A DNA stretch of 64,000 nt from Actinoallomurus sp040655075 (GTDB lineage: Bacteria > Actinomycetota > Actinomycetes > Streptosporangiales > Streptosporangiaceae), in assembly GCF_040655075.1 (NCBI RefSeq), contig NZ_JBFAJC010000042.1, positions 33,371-97,370 of the forward strand, written 5' to 3'. Numbering within the stretch: position 1 is the first letter of the stretch; each line of letters opens with the position of its first letter. A program made the position numbers and the translations under genes. Below, piece after piece: positions 1 through 8,119 of the stretch. The notes below the pieces were generated by a model. That model was not told where the DNA came from, made no database searches, and saw nothing but the letters and a program-made list of their open reading frames with translations.

Positions 1-2
1 TC

Positions 3-416
3 ACCATCGACTTCGCCACCTCCTTCTACTTCCATCCCGAAGGCCGCGGCCTGCTCCTCGGCATGTCCGACCCCGAAGAGACCCCGGGATTCAAACTCGA
101 CCGGTCCGACGCCTGGCTGCCACGCCTCGGCGAGGCCATGGGCCGCCGCGCCCCCGCTCTGCTGGACGTCGGCTTCGGTACCGGGTGGGCGGGCCTGTAC
201 GAGGTGACGCCCGACCACAACGCGCTCATCGGCACCGCCCTCGACCGGTTCGTCTACGCCACCGGCTTCTCCGGCCACGGCTTCCTGATGAGCCCGGCCG
301 TCGGCGAGGTCGTCCGCGACCTCTACCTTGGCAGGGAGCCGTTCGTCGACGTCACCGGCTTCGACGCGCGCCGCTTCGCCCGTACCGGGGCCAGGCCCGA
401 GCTCAACATCGTCTGA
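3..416 (+). CDS. FAD-dependent amine/amino-acid oxidoreductase, C-terminal part
   Basis: The reading frame is open from the left edge and ends at TGA 414-416, so only the last 137 residues are present. The run GWAGLYEVTPDHNALIG followed by ATGFSGHGF is typical of the C-terminal FAD-binding part of the DAO family (D-amino-acid, sarcosine and pipecolate oxidases), where it closes over the flavin. It lies 17 bases upstream of an ALDH7-type dehydrogenase on the same strand. An oxidase that makes a cyclic imine or semialdehyde for that enzyme, for example an L-pipecolate oxidase, is a reasonable inference. The substrate-defining N-terminal half is outside the window, so the exact substrate is unknown. 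Confidence 0.8.
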   Translation, partial: TIDFATSFYFHPEGRGLLLGMSDPEETPGFKLDRSDAWLPRLGEAMGRRAPALLDVGFGTGWAGLYEVTPDHNALIGTALDRFVYATGFSGHGFLMSPAVGEVVRDLYLGREPFVDVTGFDARRFARTGARPELNIV

Positions 417-433
417 CGAGAGGAAGAACCCTG

Positions 434-1966
434 ATGGTGACCACGCTGCCCGGCGCCGAGGAACTGGCTGCGCTGGCGCGAGACACCGCCAAGCGCTGTG
501 GTGTGGACGTGGACGCGCTCGGCGCCGAGGTCGCGACCACCTCGCCGGTCAACGGCGAACGGCTGGCCGCCGCGACCTGGGTCGACGCGGCCGCCGTAGA
601 CGCCGCGGTCGCGCGGGCCGGGGAGGCGTTCCTCGCCTGGCGCCGCGTGCCCGCCCCCGTACGGGGCGCGCTGGTGAAGCGTTTCGGTGAACTGCTCACC
701 GAGCACAAGGAGGACCTCGCCACCCTGATCAGCCTGGAGGTCGGGAAGATCACCTCCGAGGCGCTCGGCGAGGTCCAGGAGATGATCGACATCTGCGACT
801 ACGCGCTGGGCCTGTCCCGCCAGCTGTACGGCCGCACGATCAGTTCCGAACGGCTGGGCCACCGCCTCATGGAGACCTGGCACCCGCTCGGAGTCGTCGG
901 CGTGATCAGCGCCTTCAACTTCCCGGCGGCGGTGTGGGCGTGGAACACCGCGATCGCGCTGGTGTGCGGCGACCCGGTCGTGTGGAAGCCGTCGGAGCTC
1001 GCGCCGCTCACCGCCCTGGCGAGCGCGGCCCTGCTCGACCGCGCCGCGGCCGAACAGGGCGCGCCCGCGCACCTGAGCCAGGTCGTCATCGGCGGCCCGG
1101 AGGCCGGCGAGGCGCTCGTGGACCACCCGGGCGTCGCCCTGGTCAGCGCCACCGGCTCGACCCGGATGGGCCGCGCGGTCGGCCCACGCGTCGCGGCCCG
1201 CTTCGGGCGGTCCCTGCTGGAACTCGGCGGGAACAACGCGGCCATCGTGTGCCCGTCGGCCGACCTGGACCTGACCGTACGCGGCATCGTGTTCTCGGCC
1301 GCGGGGACGGCGGGCCAGCGCTGCACGACGATGCGCCGCGTCATCGCCCACACCGACGTCATCGACACGCTCGTCGACCGCCTCGCCGAGGCGTACGGCC
1401 GGCTGCCCATCGGCAACCCCCTCAAACCGGGCACGCTGGTCGGGCCGCTCATCAACGAGCGCGCGTACGAGGCCATGCGGGGTGCGCTGGACGCCGTCGT
1501 CGCCCAGGGCGGGACGCTCGTGGCCGGCGGCGGGCGCAGGCTCGCGGACCAGGCACCGGGCGCCTACTACGCGGAGCCGGCGCTGGTCCGGATGCCGGAG
1601 CAGACCACGATCGTGGCCCAGGAGACGTTCGCGCCGATCCTGTACGTCATGCCGTACGAGCGTCTCGAGGAGGCCATCGCGCTCAACAACGCGGTGCCGC
1701 AGGGGCTGTCGTCCAGCATCTTCACCCGCGACCAGGCCGAGGCGGAGCTGTTCGTCTCGCCCGAGGGCTCCGACTGCGGCATCGTCAACGTCAACATCGG
1801 CACGTCCGGCGCCGAGATCGGCGGAGCCTTCGGCGGCGAGAAGGAGACCGGCGGCGGCCGAGAGTCGGGTTCGGACGCCTGGCGGGGCTACATGCGCCGC
1901 GCCACCAACACGATCAACTACTCCGGCGAACTGCCCCTCGCCCAAGGCGTCGAGTTCGACGCGTGA
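434..1966 (+). CDS. Piperideine-6-carboxylate / aminoadipate-semialdehyde dehydrogenase (ALDH7 type)
   Basis: This 510-residue protein has the full length of the aldehyde dehydrogenase family. The general base Glu263 lies in LELGGNN and the nucleophile Cys297 in GQRCTTMRR. The C-terminal signature GTSGAEIGGAFGGEKETGGGR plus a closing TINYSGELPLAQG is characteristic of the ALDH7/AmaB/Pcd branch, which oxidises L-2-aminoadipate semialdehyde (in equilibrium with piperideine-6-carboxylate) to 2-aminoadipate with NAD(P)+. The ATG at 434 is chosen because the frame is open further upstream only inside the preceding gene and AGGAAG lies just before it. Together with the upstream oxidase it suggests cytosolic lysine/pipecolate catabolism. 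A perfect GC-rich hairpin follows the stop. Confidence 0.85.
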   Translation: MVTTLPGAEELAALARDTAKRCGVDVDALGAEVATTSPVNGERLAAATWVDAAAVDAAVARAGEAFLAWRRVPAPVRGALVKRFGELLTEHKEDLATLISLEVGKITSEALGEVQEMIDICDYALGLSRQLYGRTISSERLGHRLMETWHPLGVVGVISAFNFPAAVWAWNTAIALVCGDPVVWKPSELAPLTALASAALLDRAAAEQGAPAHLSQVVIGGPEAGEALVDHPGVALVSATGSTRMGRAVGPRVAARFGRSLLELGGNNAAIVCPSADLDLTVRGIVFSAAGTAGQRCTTMRRVIAHTDVIDTLVDRLAEAYGRLPIGNPLKPGTLVGPLINERAYEAMRGALDAVVAQGGTLVAGGGRRLADQAPGAYYAEPALVRMPEQTTIVAQETFAPILYVMPYERLEEAIALNNAVPQGLSSSIFTRDQAEAELFVSPEGSDCGIVNVNIGTSGAEIGGAFGGEKETGGGRESGSDAWRGYMRRATNTINYSGELPLAQGVEFDA

Positions 1967-1972
1967 TCGGGT

Positions 1973-2002
1973 GCGCCCGGCCCGCCGTGGCGGGCCGGGC
2001 GC
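1973..2002 (+). terminator. GC-rich hairpin after the dehydrogenase operon
   Basis: Positions 1973-1986 and 1989-2002 are perfect 14 bp reverse complements (core GCCCGGCCCGCC) with only two bases between them, starting 6 bases after the stop codon. No T-tract follows, as is common in actinobacteria. It lies between convergent genes and could serve both. Confidence 0.65.
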
Positions 2003-2026
2003 GACATCCGCGGTGTGCGCAGGCCG

Positions 2027-2383
2027 TCAGGCCGGGCAGGGCCTCGGCTGGACGGAGCGGGCATGGAATCCGAGGTCGCCGATGGACTGGCCGCGGGCGA
2101 TCTCGCGATGCTCCCCCTGGAACTCCGGGTGCCTGTAGAGGCACCAGGGGAAAGGACTCTGGTTCTGCGCGCTGCGTACCGGCGGGGCCAGGAACGGCTC
2201 CTCGTGATGGAGCAGGATCAGCTCACCATGGCCCTCTGGTCCAGTGAAGGCGCACAGCACCCCGAAGACGCGTGGGCACGGCAGCGGCGGGTCGGCGTGC
2301 GCCGCCGAGGCCGGTACCGTCACCCCGGCCGCGACGACGGCCCCGGCCATCGTCATTGAAACGCGACGGACGATCCTGTTCAT
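2027..2383 (-). CDS. Secreted peptidase-inhibitor-I36-like protein
   Basis: The 118-residue product starts with a classical signal peptide (MNRIVRRVSMTMAGAVVAAG, cleavage likely after ASAAHA). The mature part has four cysteines and ends in a beta/gamma-crystallin-like stretch (CLYRHPEFQGEHREI ... IGDLGFHARSV). This resembles the small secreted actinobacterial proteins of peptidase inhibitor family I36 (Streptomyces metalloproteinase inhibitor fold). It is monocistronic and convergent with the dehydrogenase operon. Inhibitory activity is inferred from the fold signature only; a structural or signalling role is equally possible. Confidence 0.6.
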   Translation of the reverse strand: MNRIVRRVSMTMAGAVVAAGVTVPASAAHADPPLPCPRVFGVLCAFTGPEGHGELILLHHEEPFLAPPVRSAQNQSPFPWCLYRHPEFQGEHREIARGQSIGDLGFHARSVQPRPCPA

Positions 2384-2452
2384 GGTCCTCCTTGGTGCGG
2401 GGTGTATTTCGACACTGCGATTTATAGCAGAGAGTGAGCGTCGATAAGCGAA

Positions 2453-2490
2453 CAGTAGTTACTGCTGGTCGAGTGACGCGATGGTCACTC
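2453..2490. promoter_or_regulatory. Two short dyads between divergent secreted-protein genes
   Basis: The 256-base gap between the divergent genes at 2383 and 2640 holds CAGTA-gt-TACTG (2453-2464) and GAGTGA-N8-TCACTC (2471-2476/2485-2490). They are placed where operators for either promoter would be expected. No regulator is encoded alongside, so the role is a guess. Confidence 0.3.
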
Positions 2491-2639
2491 GCATGACACT
2501 GGCTCCCAGGCGCCAATACGGGTTTGCCACGATGTGCGCGATGCGACTCACATGCTTATTTAGTGGTGGCTCAAACGCGGCCAGGGTTCCTTGATCCGTT
2601 GATTGCGCACACAACCGCCGATAAGAGGACAGGGGAAAG

Positions 2640-3086
2640 ATGGCAGAGCAACGCAGCCACGCGAACAACGGCCGGAGACGGATCCGGCTGGGCGTCGTCT
2701 CCATGGCGTCTGTCGCCGCGCTGGCGGCGACGGCACCGGCCTACGCGTCGACCGGCCGGCCGAACACGTCGAGTCCGGGAAATCACGCTTCGGCGACCGA
2801 CATCGGGGCGAATGCGAAGCGGCACGTCACGACGCTGTGGCTTCACGACACCTCAGCGCGTGTCTGGAAGACCTGGTCCCGGTACCACGGAAAAGGCGGC
2901 GGCTACCAGGGTCAGTTCGGCGCGTACCGCATATCCAAGTACGTCTCGGTCTGGGCAGAGATCCACTGGAATTCCGGCAAGACTCAGGACGTAAGAGTGA
3001 AGGTCGGCTCGAAGCACACCTACCGGGGTGCGAAATCGGTCTACCTCCGGCTGTGCGGCGATTACGAATGCAGCGCATGGTGGTAG
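2640..3086 (+). CDS. Small secreted protein of unknown function
   Basis: This 148-residue protein has an Arg-rich n-region (NNGRRRIRLG), a hydrophobic core and a likely signal-peptidase site after APAYA near residue 36. The mature domain is basic and rich in Trp/Tyr (LWLHDTSARVWKTWSRYHGKGGGYQGQFGAYR) and ends with a Cys pair (LCGDYECSAWW) that probably forms a disulfide. AGGGGAAAG precedes the ATG. I do not recognise the family. Size, export and a single possible disulfide suggest an extracellular binding protein or a precursor acting at the cell surface. Confidence 0.6.
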   Translation: MAEQRSHANNGRRRIRLGVVSMASVAALAATAPAYASTGRPNTSSPGNHASATDIGANAKRHVTTLWLHDTSARVWKTWSRYHGKGGGYQGQFGAYRISKYVSVWAEIHWNSGKTQDVRVKVGSKHTYRGAKSVYLRLCGDYECSAWW

Positions 3087-3095
3087 AGGACACCG

Positions 3096-3832
3096 TCAAT
3101 GCGCAGCCGTGACGCTCTCGCGTTCGAGGAAGCGGGCGGCGACGACGGTGCGGCGGCCTCGGCGGTTCGCGTCCAGGGGACGGCCCATCTGGGTGAAGAG
3201 CTGCTCGGCCGCCGTGCGGCCCATGTCGTACGACCTCTGGACGACGACCGAGATCCGGGGGCGTACGAGCGTGGTCCACTCCAGGTCGTCGAAGCCGAGC
3301 AGGGAGATGTCGTCGGGGATCGCGACGCTCCGCTCGGACAGGAGCTCGAACGCGCTCTTGGTCATGTAGCCGTCGGCGGTGAACAGCGCGGTCGGCGGGT
3401 GTTCGAGGTCGAGGATCGCCTCGACTGCGTGCAGGCGGAGCTTGGGCTCGTCGTGCGGGACCAGGGCGATGAGGTCGCGGTCCGCGTGGAGTCCCGCCGC
3501 GGACAGCGCCCGGAGGTAGCCCCGTACGCGCTCCAGCGACGGCCGGGCGGGACCTGTGACGCTCGCGCGGACCTTGCCGATCCGGAGGGTTGGGGCCTCC
3601 GCCGGCTGCACCGAGCCGAGGAAGGCGATGCGGCGGTGGCCGAGGCAGATGAGGTGGTCGATCGCGGCGGTGGTGGCCGCCTCGTTGTCGGCGACGACGC
3701 TGTCGATTCCGCTGTCGCTGAGCTGACGGTCGAGCGAGACGACGGGGACGCCGGCCTGGGTGGCGGCGTCGATGTGGGCGTGTTCGCGCATCGAGGCCGG
3801 GGTGATGACGATGCCGTCGACCAAGGTCACGG
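3096..3832 (-). pseudogene. LacI-family regulator lacking its DNA-binding domain
   Basis: From residue LVDGIVITPAS onward the minus strand reads as an intact LacI/PurR periplasmic-binding-like domain: SLDRQLSDSGIDSVVADN, HLICLGHRRIAFLGS, FTADGYMTKSAFELL, ISLLGFDDLEW, ending ARFLERESVTAAH. The expected N-terminal helix-turn-helix, hinge and first ~60 residues of the effector domain are absent. The sequence upstream of about 3832 on this strand is unrelated and runs into the divergent methyltransferase gene. About 120 of some 340 residues are missing, so it cannot bind an operator as a LacI protein. I call it a 5'-truncated pseudogene; the break is about 65 bases from the neighbour's start codon. 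Confidence 0.7.
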
Positions 3833-3897
3833 CCGCCCACGCCCGGCGAGCGCCGTCAGGTCGGGGAGCTGACCAGCACGTCAAGTACTCTTGGCCG

Positions 3898-4617
3898 GTG
3901 TTCTCGCCCCATGGCCCGTCTCTGCGTGAACTGGCGATCCAGGCGCTGTCCTCGGTCGAAAGCGGCTACGACCTGCTCGCCCCGAAGTTCGACCACACGC
4001 CTTTCCGCACCCCCGAGAGCATTCTCGACGCGACCGCCGACGCGCTGCGCCCGCTCGCGCCGTTCGGCCGGGGACTGGACGTGTGCTGCGGCACCGGCGC
4101 GGGCATGCGGGTCCTCGAACCCCTGTGCCAGGGACGGATCACGGGCGTCGACTTCAGCGCCGGCATGCTCGCGCAGGCGCGCAGTGCCCACCCGGACGCC
4201 GAGTGGATACGAGCCGACGTACGGACCCTGCCCTTCGCCGATACCTTCGACCTGGCGGTCAGCTTCGGAGCGCTCGGGCACTTCCTGCCCGCCGAACGAC
4301 CCGCGCTGTTCGCCGGGGTGTACGGCGCGCTGCGGCCCGGCGGGCTCTTCGCCTTCCCGATCGGCGCGCCGCCGCCCCTCACCTCGGGCTGGTACTGGGC
4401 GTTGCTCGGATTCGACCTGGCCATGCGGGCCCGCAACGCCGTGTGGCGTCCCCCGTTCGTCATGTACTACCGCACCTGCCCGCCGCACGCGGTCCGCAAC
4501 GACCTGACGGCGGCCGGGTTCGCCGTGACGACGGTCCCCCTGACGGCCATCGGCCGGCGCGAGGACGGTAGCCCGCGGTACCGGCTTGTCCTCGCGCGCA
4601 AACCCGGCACGCCCTGA
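3898..4617 (+). CDS. Class I SAM-dependent methyltransferase
   Basis: The 239-residue protein contains methyltransferase motif I (GLDVCCGTGAGMRVLE, around residue 60), the acidic post-I residue in GVDFSAGML and motif II/III (ADTFDLAVSFGALGHF, LRPGGLFAFPIGAP). It is therefore a Rossmann-fold enzyme transferring a methyl group from S-adenosylmethionine. The acceptor cannot be read from sequence. GTG 3898 is preferred because upstream codons lie in the remnant of the divergent LacI gene and lack family similarity. It stands alone between a pseudogene and a convergent acyl-CoA ligase. Confidence 0.7.
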   Translation: MFSPHGPSLRELAIQALSSVESGYDLLAPKFDHTPFRTPESILDATADALRPLAPFGRGLDVCCGTGAGMRVLEPLCQGRITGVDFSAGMLAQARSAHPDAEWIRADVRTLPFADTFDLAVSFGALGHFLPAERPALFAGVYGALRPGGLFAFPIGAPPPLTSGWYWALLGFDLAMRARNAVWRPPFVMYYRTCPPHAVRNDLTAAGFAVTTVPLTAIGRREDGSPRYRLVLARKPGTP

Positions 4618-4708
4618 CCGATACGCACGCCGGAGAAGCTTAGGACCGCAACGCGGCACGAGGAGGCGCGATCTGCGGCGGCGTGGGCGCGGTCCGCGCT
4701 GGGTGGAC

Positions 4709-6274
4709 TCATTCCGTGAGACTCGACAGGTGGCTCTCCTTGAGCAGGGCCTTGTGGATCTTTCCGACGGGGGTCAGCGGCACGTCGGCGGTGACGACGA
4801 ACTGCCGCGGCACCTTGTAGTCGGCCAGCCGCTCCCGGCAGTAGGAGGTCAGTTCCTCCGCCGTGGGCGGCTCCGCTCCCGGCCGCGGCACGACGTAGAA
4901 GCGGCCGACCTCGCCGAGCACCCCGTCGGGCACGCCGATCCCGGCGGCCATCGCGACGTTCGGGTGCGTGGTCAGGACGTTCTCGATCTCCACCGGGTAG
5001 ACGTTGAAGCCGCCCTGGATGTACATCTCCTTCTTGCGGCCGCGCAGCACCAGGTGCCCGTCCGGCTCCATGGCGACCATGTCCCCGGTGGCCAGCCAGC
5101 CGTCCGGCAGGAAGACCTCGGAGGTCTCCGCGGGCATGTCCCAGTAGCCGGCGGTCACGCAGTCGCCGCGGACCTGGAGTTCGCCGGTCTCGCCCGGCGG
5201 GAGGACCACCTCACCCGGCCCGACGATCCGGGCCTCGAAGTCACCGATCATCACGCCCAGCGCGCGGGCGGCCGTCTCGGGATCGTCGTCCGGCCGCGAG
5301 ATCACGCACGCTCCGGAGGACTCCGAGAGCCCGTACAGCCCGTACAGCCGTGCTCCCGGGAAGCCCCGGCGGATCGCGTCGGCCAGCGCCGGCTCCACGT
5401 TGGACCCGCCGGCCAGGCAGACGCGCACCGACGAGACGTCGTGGTCGGCGAAGTCCTCCCGTCCGAGCATCAGCACGTACATCGTCGGCACCGCGCCCAG
5501 GAACGTCACCCGGTGGCGCTCGATGGCGCGCAGCGCCGCCTGCGGGCCGAAGGCGGGCAGCAGCGCCACCGACCCGCCGCTGACCAGCGCGGCCATAAGC
5601 GTGCAGGTGATGCCGGCGACGTGGTTGAACGGCAGGTGCCCGAGCAGTACGTCGCCGTCGCTCATCCCGCAGTGGCCCGCCTGCGCCGCCGCCGAGGCCA
5701 GGATGCCGCGATGGGTGATCACCGCGCCCTTGGGGCGCCCGGTCGTCCCCGAGGTGTAAAGGATCATCAGCGGGTCCTCGGGGACCACCGTCGGGCACAC
5801 CGCCGCCAGCAGGGCCGCGTCGGCCGGTGTCGCGGTGAGCTCATCGAACGAGGCGCTGCCCGCGAAGCCGCCGAAGAACACGTAGTCGCCGACGTGGGGC
5901 AGCCGCTGCCGGAAGCCCTCGAAGAACGCCGCGAAGTCGAAGTCGGGCGTGCGGTCGAGGCAGATGACCATCCGGGCGCCGCTCTGGCCGAGCATGTACG
6001 ACAGCTCCCGCTCCCGGTAGCGCACGTTGAGCGGGACGACGATCGCGCCGATCCGCGCCGCGCCGAAGAACCCGGCCAGCCACTCCGGCGTGTTCAGGCC
6101 GAGCAGTCCGATCCGGTCGCCGCGCCGGATCCCGCGCGCCAGCAGCCCGCACGCGACCCGGTCGGTCAGCTCGTCGAACTCGGCGAACGTGATGGCGTCG
6201 TCGCCGTCGTACAGGAACGTCTTGCTCCGTACCGCCGCGTCCCCGAGTACGGCCCCGACCGTCATCGCCCGCAT
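4709..6274 (-). CDS. AMP-forming acyl-CoA synthetase (FadD-like)
   Basis: The 521-residue protein carries the ANL-superfamily P-loop YTSGTTGRPKGA (A3), the A5 motif YGLSESSGACV, A7 (WLATGDMVAMEPDGHLVLRGRKKEMYIQGGFNVYP) and the A10 lysine region (PLTPVGKIHKALL). It should activate a fatty or other carboxylic acid through an acyl-adenylate and transfer it to CoA in the cytosol. GAGGAGGAG precedes the ATG. It is transcribed in the same direction as the Lrp regulator upstream. Proximity to the branched-chain dehydrogenase operon suggests short or branched acids as substrates, but this is inference. Confidence 0.85.
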   Translation of the reverse strand: MRAMTVGAVLGDAAVRSKTFLYDGDDAITFAEFDELTDRVACGLLARGIRRGDRIGLLGLNTPEWLAGFFGAARIGAIVVPLNVRYRERELSYMLGQSGARMVICLDRTPDFDFAAFFEGFRQRLPHVGDYVFFGGFAGSASFDELTATPADAALLAAVCPTVVPEDPLMILYTSGTTGRPKGAVITHRGILASAAAQAGHCGMSDGDVLLGHLPFNHVAGITCTLMAALVSGGSVALLPAFGPQAALRAIERHRVTFLGAVPTMYVLMLGREDFADHDVSSVRVCLAGGSNVEPALADAIRRGFPGARLYGLYGLSESSGACVISRPDDDPETAARALGVMIGDFEARIVGPGEVVLPPGETGELQVRGDCVTAGYWDMPAETSEVFLPDGWLATGDMVAMEPDGHLVLRGRKKEMYIQGGFNVYPVEIENVLTTHPNVAMAAGIGVPDGVLGEVGRFYVVPRPGAEPPTAEELTSYCRERLADYKVPRQFVVTADVPLTPVGKIHKALLKESHLSSLTE

Positions 6275-6395
6275 GGTGCTCCTCCTCGACCGATCTCACT
6301 CAACGATCACTGATCGGGCACGGTCTGCCAACGCCTCACGGCTGTGTCACCTTAGTGCCGAATGCCGGTCGTCATCGATCTTCGTCGGTCGTCCG

Positions 6396-6896
6396 TCACT
6401 GGAAGCGGCTTCCGCCGGCCGCCTCGTCGAAGATGAGCCACGTCCGCGTCGACCGTACGCCCGGGACCGCGTGGATCCGGGCGAGCACCACGTCGCGCAG
6501 GGTGACGTTGTCGGGCGTGCGTACCAGCATCACGAGGTCGACGTCGCCGCCGACGAACGCCACGTGCTCGATGTACGGCACGTCGCGCAGACGGGCGGCC
6601 ACCTCGCGCCACGAGTGCTGCTCGATGTTGAGGAGAACGTACGCCGAGGTACCCAGCCCGGCGCGTACGGGGTCGATCCGGGCGGTGAACCCGGCGATGA
6701 CGCCCTCGGCGATCATTCGTTCGACGCGCGTGTAGGCGTTGGAGCGGGAGATGCTCACCCGCTCGGCCAGGGCGCGCATGGACATGCGGCCATCGGCCTC
6801 CAGTTCGCGCAGGATCGCCCGGTCGATGTCGTCGAGCGCCGCCGATCGTCCGCCGGGACCGGAGCCCGCCGTCGCCTCGAACGACAGATGGTCCAT
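6396..6896 (-). CDS. Lrp/AsnC-family regulator (likely bkd operon regulator)
   Basis: The 166-residue protein has an N-terminal winged helix-turn-helix (LDDIDRAILRELEADGRMSMRALAERVSISRSNAYTRVERM) and a C-terminal RAM ligand-binding domain (FVGGDVDLVMLVRTPDN). The ATG at 6896 is chosen because AGAGGGGGG lies seven bases before it. The gene is divergent from the branched-chain 2-oxoacid dehydrogenase operon with about 110 bp between starts. An Lrp-type BkdR next to bkd genes is known in Pseudomonas and streptomycetes, so control of that operon in response to branched-chain amino acids is likely. Confidence 0.85.
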   Translation of the reverse strand: MDHLSFEATAGSGPGGRSAALDDIDRAILRELEADGRMSMRALAERVSISRSNAYTRVERMIAEGVIAGFTARIDPVRAGLGTSAYVLLNIEQHSWREVAARLRDVPYIEHVAFVGGDVDLVMLVRTPDNVTLRDVVLARIHAVPGVRSTRTWLIFDEAAGGSRFQ

Positions 6897-7006
6897 GAGC
6901 CGCCCCCCTCTGAGCAATATGTTCCTGATTCGGCCTGACATCTGTACTTTCGGTCATGTTTCAACCGATATTCCTACCACTGGGCGAGCAAGGAGGGCAG
7001 TGCCGT
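6897..7006. promoter_or_regulatory. Divergent regulator/bkd promoter region
   Basis: This is the only non-coding stretch between the Lrp-type gene and E1 alpha, so it must hold both promoters and the presumed Lrp sites. It is visibly AT-richer than its surroundings (AATATGTTCCTGATT). AGGAGGGC at 6991-6998 is the ribosome-binding site of E1 alpha. I could not define an exact operator. Confidence 0.5.
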
Positions 7007-8119
7007 ATGACCGAGCGACATCACGACAGCGGCCCGGAGGCGCTGCTTCCCTCGGCGCAGCCGGTCCGTTTCCTGACCGACACCGGAGCGGCGGTACGGA
7101 GCCGTCCCCGCTATCCGCTGCCGAACCCGGAGACGCTGCGGCGGGCGTACCACGCCATGGTCGTCGGACGCCGGTTCGACGCCCAGGCCACGGCGCTGAC
7201 GAAGCAGGGACGCCTCGCCGTCTACCCGTCGAGCCATGGCCAGGAGGCGTGTCAGATCGGCGCCGTCCTCGCCCTGGAGGACGGCGACTGGCTGTTCCCC
7301 ACCTATCGGGAGTCCGTCGCGCTCGTGACGCGCGGCATCGAGCCCACCGAGGTGCTCTCACTGCTGCGCGGCGACGCGCACTGCGGCTACGACCCGCACC
7401 GGCACCACGTGGCCCCGCAGTGCACGCCGCTCGCGACCCAGACCGTCCACGCGGCCGGCCTGGCGTACGCCGAGCGGCGCAAGGGCAGCGGCCGGATCGC
7501 GCTCGCCTGCGTCGGCGACGGCGCGACCAGCGAGGGCGACTTCCACGAGGCGCTCAACTTCGCGGCCGTGTTCAAGGCGCCGGTCGTCTTCCTGGTGCAG
7601 AACAACCAGTACGCCATCTCCGTCCCGCTCGACCGGCAGACCGCCGCGCCCTCCCTGGCCCACAAGGGCGTCGGCTACGGGGTGCGCTCGGAGCGGGTCG
7701 ACGGGAACGACCCCGTCGCGGTGCTGGCGGTGCTGTCCGCCGCCGCCGAGCACGCGCGGTCCGGCCAGGGACCTTTCCTGGTCGAGGCGCTCACCTACCG
7801 CATCGAGTCGCACACCAACGCCGACGACGCGACGCGCTACCGTTCCGACGCCGAGACCGAGGAGTGGCGCCGGCGCGACCCGATCGCCCGTCTGGAGGCG
7901 TACCTGCGCCGCCGCGGCCACCTCGGCGACGACGACGTCGCGGAGGCGGCGACGGCCGCCGAGGAGTTCGCCGGCCGGCTGCGCACCGCGATGAACGCCG
8001 ACCCGAAGCTCGATGCGCTCGAGCTGTTCGACCACGTCTACGGCGTCGCCACCCCGCAACTGGACGAGCAGCGGGAGACGCTCCGCTCCGAACTCGAGGC
8101 CGAGGAGGCGCTGACGTGA
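7007..8119 (+). CDS. bkdA: Branched-chain 2-oxoacid dehydrogenase E1 alpha subunit
   Basis: The 370-residue protein contains the thiamine-diphosphate motif GDGATSEGDFHEALNFAAVFKAPVVFLVQNNQYAIS, running from GDG to NN. It also has SSHGQEACQIGAVLAL and YRESVALVTRG, typical of E1 alpha subunits of the branched-chain complex. The enzyme decarboxylates 2-oxoisovalerate and related oxoacids and passes the acyl group to lipoyl-E2. ATG 7007 is selected for its AGGAGGGC box. The gene overlaps E1 beta by GTGA, so translation is coupled. In actinobacteria this complex supplies branched starter units for fatty acids and polyketides. Confidence 0.9.
   Translation: MTERHHDSGPEALLPSAQPVRFLTDTGAAVRSRPRYPLPNPETLRRAYHAMVVGRRFDAQATALTKQGRLAVYPSSHGQEACQIGAVLALEDGDWLFPTYRESVALVTRGIEPTEVLSLLRGDAHCGYDPHRHHVAPQCTPLATQTVHAAGLAYAERRKGSGRIALACVGDGATSEGDFHEALNFAAVFKAPVVFLVQNNQYAISVPLDRQTAAPSLAHKGVGYGVRSERVDGNDPVAVLAVLSAAAEHARSGQGPFLVEALTYRIESHTNADDATRYRSDAETEEWRRRDPIARLEAYLRRRGHLGDDDVAEAATAAEEFAGRLRTAMNADPKLDALELFDHVYGVATPQLDEQRETLRSELEAEEALT

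Noticed and set aside
323..1945. Long open frames antisense to real genes, here and opposite most large genes (for example 5841-6299, 9543-10652, 36239-38218, 39574-41511)
   Set aside because: In DNA with very high GC at third positions, stop codons are rare in the other frames. These frames have Arg/Pro/Gly-rich translations without any family motif and mirror a well-supported gene.
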